From CAVXSP01 sp963724645 (GTDB taxonomy: Bacteria > Acidobacteriota > Vicinamibacteria > Vicinamibacterales > SCN-69-37): DNA of 64,000 nt. Below are positions 60,423 to 64,000 of the stretch, one piece after another. The stretch spans positions 62,001 to 126,000 of the forward strand of contig CAVRVJ010000009.1 in NCBI GenBank assembly GCA_963724645.1, given 5' to 3'. The notes beneath the pieces are model-generated. The model was given only the letters and a program-made list of their open reading frames with translations, had not been told where the DNA came from and searched no databases. Position 1 is the stretch's first letter; each line of letters opens with the position of its first letter. A program made the translations under genes and the position numbers.

Positions 60423-61181
60423 ATGCGTCGAATTCTCGTCACCAATGACGACGGATATTTCTCGGAAGGCATTCATGCCCTGGCGGCCGCGTTGCAGCCG
60501 TTGGGTGAGGTGACGGTGGTCGCGCCCCACACCGAGGCGAGCGCGGTGGGACATGCACTGACGCTCAGACGGCCCCTTCGGCTCGAGAAGATCAGCGAAC
60601 GCGTCTACTCGGTGGACGGGACGCCGACCGACTGCGTGAACATCGCGATCGACGAAGTCCTCGAGGGACGGCCGGACCTCGTGGTCTCCGGAATCAACAA
60701 GGGACTGAACATTGGAGACGACATCACTTATTCGGGCACCGTGGCCGGCGCGCTCGAGGGGGCCCTGCTCGGGTATCAGGCGATCGCCGTCTCGCTGGAG
60801 TTCACTCGAAACGTCTGGGACTTTGCCCCGGCCGCGTCTGTTGCCGCCGCGCTCGGCGCCCTGCTGCTCGATCGGCCCCTTCCGTCCCGGACGTTTCTCA
60901 ACGTCAACGTGCCGCAGGGACGCCCTTCGGGCGTGCGCGTGACCGTACAGGCGAAGCGCAACCACATCACGAAGGTTGACCAGCGGCTCGACCCGCGCCA
61001 GCGGCCGTACTTCTGGATCGAAGAGGCGCAGGACGACTGGGAGCGCGACGACCGATCGGATCACGAAGCCATTCGGGATGGATATATTTCAGTCACCCCT
61101 CTACACCCCGATCTCACGAATCATGCAGCGCTCTCGACAGTAGAGGCGCTCGCCCAGAGCCTGGCGGCGGGCGTAAAATAG
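60423..61181 (+). CDS. surE: 5'/3'-nucleotidase SurE
   Basis: 252-residue survival-type nucleotidase that removes phosphate from nucleoside monophosphates. N-terminal MRRILVTNDDGYFSEGIHAL contains the metal-ligand pair DD; VVAPHTEASAVGHALTLRRP, VDGTPTDCVNIAIDEVL, DLVVSGINKGLNIGDDITYS (Ser and Asn metal ligands) and GTVAGALEGALLGYQAIAVS follow. Diverges from the P1 peptidase, with 54 bases between starts. Intact. Confidence 0.95.
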   Translation: MRRILVTNDDGYFSEGIHALAAALQPLGEVTVVAPHTEASAVGHALTLRRPLRLEKISERVYSVDGTPTDCVNIAIDEVLEGRPDLVVSGINKGLNIGDDITYSGTVAGALEGALLGYQAIAVSLEFTRNVWDFAPAASVAAALGALLLDRPLPSRTFLNVNVPQGRPSGVRVTVQAKRNHITKVDQRLDPRQRPYFWIEEAQDDWERDDRSDHEAIRDGYISVTPLHPDLTNHAALSTVEALAQSLAAGVK

Positions 61182-61253
61182 GGCTCAGCACGACTTCGGA
61201 CGCACGCTTCCGGCGCCGGGGTGACAGGTCTGAAGATTGCAGCGATCACTGAC

Positions 61254-62171
61254 ATGGTCCGCAGGAGTGTCTCGCTGGCCACGATCATTGGTCTGGCCGG
61301 TCTTGTCACGCAGCACGCGGTTCTTGCACAGACATTCCGCGGACAATCCGACCTCGTTGTTCTCCAGGTAGCTGTTCACGACCGGCATTCCGCTCCGGTT
61401 GGCGATCTGACCGCCGCCGACTTCCAGGTCTTCGAAGATCAGGTCCCCCAGGAGGTTCGTTTCTTCGTCAGCGAAGACCGTCCCGTCGCGGTCGGCCTCG
61501 TTGTTGACAACAGCATGAGCATGTTCAACAAGCGCGAGGAAGTGATCGCGGCGGCTGAAGCGTTTGCACGATCGAGCAATCGCCAGGATGAGATCTTCAC
61601 CGTGAATTTCAACGAGCGTGTGTCTTTCGGATTGCCTTCGCAGATTCCATTCACGTCGGACCTGGCGGTTCTGGCCAGGGCCCTTTTGACCATCACGGCG
61701 GGTGGCCAGACGGCGATGTATGACGGCATCGCGGCCGGGCTCGACCATTTGAACGAAAGCGCGCTCGATCAGAAAGTGCTGATCGTGGTCAGCGACGGGA
61801 AGGACAACCGGAGCCATCTCGACTTCGGCAACGTGCTCGAGCGTGCGATGCGGTCGAACGCGGTCATCTACTCGGTGGGGATCTTCGACGACGTGGAAGG
61901 GGGCGATCGCAAGGCGCTGCGCCAGCTCGCCGACACGACCGGCGGCCTCGCGTTCTTTCCCGGCAAAGTGCCGGACATCGCGACCGCGCTCGATCGGATC
62001 TCTATCGACATCCGCCATCGCTACACACTCGGATACGTCTCGACGAACTCGCGCCGGGACGGCACGTTCCGCAAGATCAAGGTCGTCGCGCTCGATCGAG
62101 CGACTCGCAAGCCGCTCGACGTGCGGGTCCGCAGTGGCTATGTCGCCGGCATGGAGCCGCCGGCACGATGA
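61254..62171 (+). CDS. exported VWFA-domain protein
   Basis: 305 residues with a signal peptide (SLATIIGLAGLVTQHAVLAQ). The mature chain starts VVLQVAVHDRHSAPVGDLTA and DFQVFEDQVPQEVRFFVSED, a short Ig-like segment as in the Acidobacteria-type proteins, followed by a VWFA domain with a full MIDAS motif VGLVVDNSMSMFNKREEV (DxSxS), YDGIAAGLDHL, VLIVVSDGKDNRSHLDFG and IRHRYTLGYVSTN at its end. Unlike the relative at 11546 the metal site here is complete. GTG 61221 is an alternative start. Function unknown. Confidence 0.86.
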   Translation: MVRRSVSLATIIGLAGLVTQHAVLAQTFRGQSDLVVLQVAVHDRHSAPVGDLTAADFQVFEDQVPQEVRFFVSEDRPVAVGLVVDNSMSMFNKREEVIAAAEAFARSSNRQDEIFTVNFNERVSFGLPSQIPFTSDLAVLARALLTITAGGQTAMYDGIAAGLDHLNESALDQKVLIVVSDGKDNRSHLDFGNVLERAMRSNAVIYSVGIFDDVEGGDRKALRQLADTTGGLAFFPGKVPDIATALDRISIDIRHRYTLGYVSTNSRRDGTFRKIKVVALDRATRKPLDVRVRSGYVAGMEPPAR

Positions 62172-62354
62172 ACACAATCCATCCGTAACCGCCGCCACGC
62201 GCCTGTTGTGTCCCAGATAGTGGGGCTGTCTGCGAACACGACATCCATCCCGAATCTACTCTGCGTCCGGACGCCGGCGCGCCATTCGCCGCGGTGGACT
62301 CTGTGGCGGTGAGTGGCCTCCAGATTGCAGTAGTCCTCGTCGAGGAGAAGGACA

Positions 62355-63050
62355 ATGCTTACCAAGAGACTCCTATGGCCACTCGCGGTGGCTGGACTGG
62401 TTGGCTGTCTGTTTGCACGGCCGTCCGCGCAGGGAATCACCCCGGATCAGCCCGTGTACTTCACTTTCAGTGCTCCGGTCTCTCTGCCGGGCGTGACACT
62501 GCCGGCCGGCGAATATGAATTCAGGCTCTCGTCCAGTCAGGCCGATCGCCACATCGTGCAGGTGTACAGCAAGCAAGCTCAGAAATACGTGGGCATGTTC
62601 TTCGCGATGCCGTCGATGCGTTCAGCCGTTCCGGAGAAGGCTGAAGTGACGTTCTTCGAGACGCCGTCCGGGACGCCGCCGGCGGTGCAGACCTGGTGGT
62701 ACCCGGGCGTCAAGACAGGACACGAGTTCATTTACCCGCGTCAACAAGCCGAAAAGCTGGCTACATCGAGCAGTAAGGGCGTGCTGACGACAAAAGGGGA
62801 GGACACCAAGAGCGGCTCCATCACCCGATTGACCGCCAACGGCGAGGCGGCCGTCAACGCGGAATCGTCGACCCGGAACGAAACGGCGAAAGTGGACCAC
62901 AGCGCCGACACGAATCTGCAAGCCCGTGCGACGACGTCCGAGCCCCGGCACGCTTTGCCGAAGACCGCCAGTGAATTGCCGGCGATTGCCGTGATGGGGC
63001 TGGCGTCGCTGTTTGCGGGTCTAATGCTGACGCGCCGCCGCGCCGTCTGA
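62355..63050 (+). CDS. exported protein with LPKTAS C-terminal anchor, copy 1
   Basis: 231 residues. Signal peptide WPLAVAGLVGCLFARPSAQG, then a domain DQPVYFTFSAPVSLPGVTLP, AGEYEFRLSSSQADRHIVQV, VPEKAEVTFFETPSGTPPAV and YPGVKTGHEFIYPRQQAEKL, a beta-rich family seen in Acidobacteria. After a low-complexity region comes an anchor like that of sortase substrates: LPKTASELPAIAVMGLASLF, a membrane helix and RRR at the end. ATG 62355 is preceded by AGGAG. A paralogue follows at 63122 with the same plan. Confidence 0.75.
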   Translation: MLTKRLLWPLAVAGLVGCLFARPSAQGITPDQPVYFTFSAPVSLPGVTLPAGEYEFRLSSSQADRHIVQVYSKQAQKYVGMFFAMPSMRSAVPEKAEVTFFETPSGTPPAVQTWWYPGVKTGHEFIYPRQQAEKLATSSSKGVLTTKGEDTKSGSITRLTANGEAAVNAESSTRNETAKVDHSADTNLQARATTSEPRHALPKTASELPAIAVMGLASLFAGLMLTRRRAV

Positions 63051-63121
63051 AGCCTTGTGCTGTTCTGGTGTCGCTGTCCAGAAGCAACCCGTTCGCCATC
63101 ATGAGAACAAGGAGAAACGCG

Positions 63122-63822
63122 ATGTTCAGAAGACTCTCGCTCTGCTTGGGAATGGCCCTGATGTTGGGCGTGATCGCCAGCACGCCGTCCGCGGCCCAGA
63201 CGATCCTCGATCAGCCTGTTCGTTTTACGTTCAGCGCGCCGGTGACGCTGCCTGGCATGACACTGCCGGCCGGCCAATACGAGTTCAAACTTGCCAGGAG
63301 TGCAAGCGATCGCCAGATCGTCCAGGTGTTCGACGACAAGGGCAAGTCGCGCGGGGTCTTGATGGCGATCGCCGCTGTCCGGGCGGACTCCCAGCCCGTG
63401 CCCGAAAAGGCCGAAATCACCTTCATGGAAACGCCGGTGAACATGCCGCAGGCCGTGAAAGTGTATTGGTACCCGGGCATCAGGACGGGCGGCCATGAGT
63501 TCGTCTACCCGCGCGCGCAGGCGCAACTTATCGCGAAGGCCAGCACGACTGGCGTGCTGACGACCACCGGCGCCGACGCCAATTCGGGCAATCTCACACG
63601 CCTGTCGGCAAACGGGGAATCGACCGATGTGAGCGCGCAGAAGGTCTCTGCTCCGGCGGCGGCCGAGACGCCAGCGCCGGCGAGCGTCGAGGCGAATGCG
63701 CCACCGCGCCCAGCACTCGTCGCGACCTGCCGAAGACTGCCAGCGACCTGCCGGCCATCATCAGCGTCGGATTGTTGGCGTTGATTTCGGGCGTCGTCCT
63801 GATGGGCCGCCGGTGGGCGTGA
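63122..63822 (+). CDS. exported protein with LPKTAS C-terminal anchor, copy 2 (one frameshift)
   Basis: Paralogue of the preceding gene: DQPVRFTFSAPVTLPGMTLP, AGQYEFKLARSASDRQIVQV, VPEKAEITFMETPVNMPQAV and YPGIRTGGHEFVYPRAQAQL. After a Pro/Ala-rich linker and a break near 63720, the tail is LPKTASDLPAIISVGLLALI, then VVLMGRRWA to 63822. ATG 63122 follows AAGGAG eight bases away. The two copies share the domain, the motif and the helix, so the fold and anchor belong together. A strong terminator follows. Confidence 0.75.
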
Positions 63823-63830
63823 GTGGGAAT

Positions 63831-63891
63831 TCAGGAATCAGGAATTGGGAGCTGGAGTGGGTTCCAGTTCCTGATTCCTGATTCTTCTTTT
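63831..63891 (+). terminator. strong Rho-independent terminator after the anchored-protein genes
   Basis: TCAGGAATCAGGAA (63831-63844) pairs perfectly with TTCCTGATTCCTGA (63868-63881); an inner CTGGA/TCCAG extends the hairpin. TTCTTCTTTT follows directly (63882-63891). Confidence 0.85.
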
Positions 63892-63901
63892 CAGTGTGCC
63901 G

Positions 63902-64000
63902 ATGCGCCGTCTTGCCGGTCTCGCGCTCACCGTGTTCGGGGTGATCTGCCTCGCGTGGTTCGCGATTGCGACGGCACGGCGATCCACGTTTCAACGTCAG
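63902..64000 (+). CDS. start of a membrane protein, possibly a sortase (partial)
   Basis: The first 33 residues run to the window edge: an N-terminal membrane helix (LAGLALTVFGVICLAWFAIA) then ARRSTFQRQ. A short cytoplasmic start, one helix and a basic, aromatic-rich segment fit the N-terminus of a class D/E-type sortase, but no catalytic residue is in view. Two LPKTAS-type proteins precede it, which is the only other support. Confidence 0.4.
   Translation, partial: MRRLAGLALTVFGVICLAWFAIATARRSTFQRQ

Overview
The window is about 65% GC and densely coded. It looks like a chromosomal stretch from an uncultured Acidobacteriota member, most likely near Vicinamibacteria. The clues are two von Willebrand A proteins of the type abundant in Acidobacteria, a large TonB-dependent receptor with an N-terminal carboxypeptidase-regulatory-like domain, paralogous quinoprotein dehydrogenases, and proteins ending in an LPKTAS-type C-terminal anchor. 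No tRNA, rRNA, insertion sequence, phage gene or CRISPR array is visible. The taxonomic call is inference from gene content.

Region 1 (1-14610) is carbohydrate oxidation. It holds an FG-GAP/VCBS repeat protein, two convergent PQQ-type dehydrogenases (one with an inserted haem c domain), a TonB-dependent receptor with a strong terminator, a YjhG/YagF-type D-xylonate dehydratase, a VWFA protein, a Tat-exported xylose-isomerase-like TIM-barrel protein and a FadR-type GntR regulator. With the SMP-30/gluconolactonase at 22084-23124 this suggests oxidation of an aldose to lactone, aldonate and then a 2-keto-3-deoxy acid.

Region 2 (14817-21740) is a minus-strand corrinoid methyl-transfer operon: a second GntR regulator, a URO-D-family methyltransferase, a corrinoid protein, a small PF13769-like protein, a RACo-type reactivator, a MetH-activation-domain protein, a homocysteine S-methyltransferase and a small unknown protein. 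Together these are the parts of a methionine synthase encoded as separate proteins, with a URO-D methyltransferase in place of the folate domain. The same 13-bp palindrome (ATCGATTATCGAT) lies upstream of both GntR genes and between the receptor and the dehydratase, so sugar uptake, sugar-acid dehydration and methyl transfer may form one regulon. Catabolism of an O-methylated sugar or sugar acid is a working hypothesis.

Region 3 (23154-47992) is mostly housekeeping. It contains aacS, a JAMM peptidase and pepA. A minus-strand block follows: lexA, DUF3467, nth, a zincin, a membrane protein, rsmA (with terminator), RNase J, ftsK, an AMIN-amidase and a small membrane protein. The plus-strand genes are a zinc-ribbon protein, a PfkB kinase, an ECF sigma/anti-sigma/Spy-like cassette, recG, rsmD, coaD, an aminotransferase, a GlcD-like oxidase and a CoA-binding protein.

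Region 4 (48000-64000) starts with rho behind a C-rich, G-poor leader. It continues with an amidohydrolase-like protein that has lost its metal ligands, then ftsH-clpB-dnaJ/cbpA, terC, a sodium:solute symporter, a P1 peptidase, surE, a VWFA protein, and two tandem LPXTG-like anchored proteins followed by a strong terminator and the start of a membrane protein that may be a sortase.

Many genes, including universally conserved ones (recG, clpB, dnaJ, pepA), carry single-base frameshifts. They cluster at 1-9.4 kb and 14.8-23.1 kb. I read most of them as consensus errors of a long-read assembly, not as real pseudogenes; affected genes are given as one span with approximate breakpoints.
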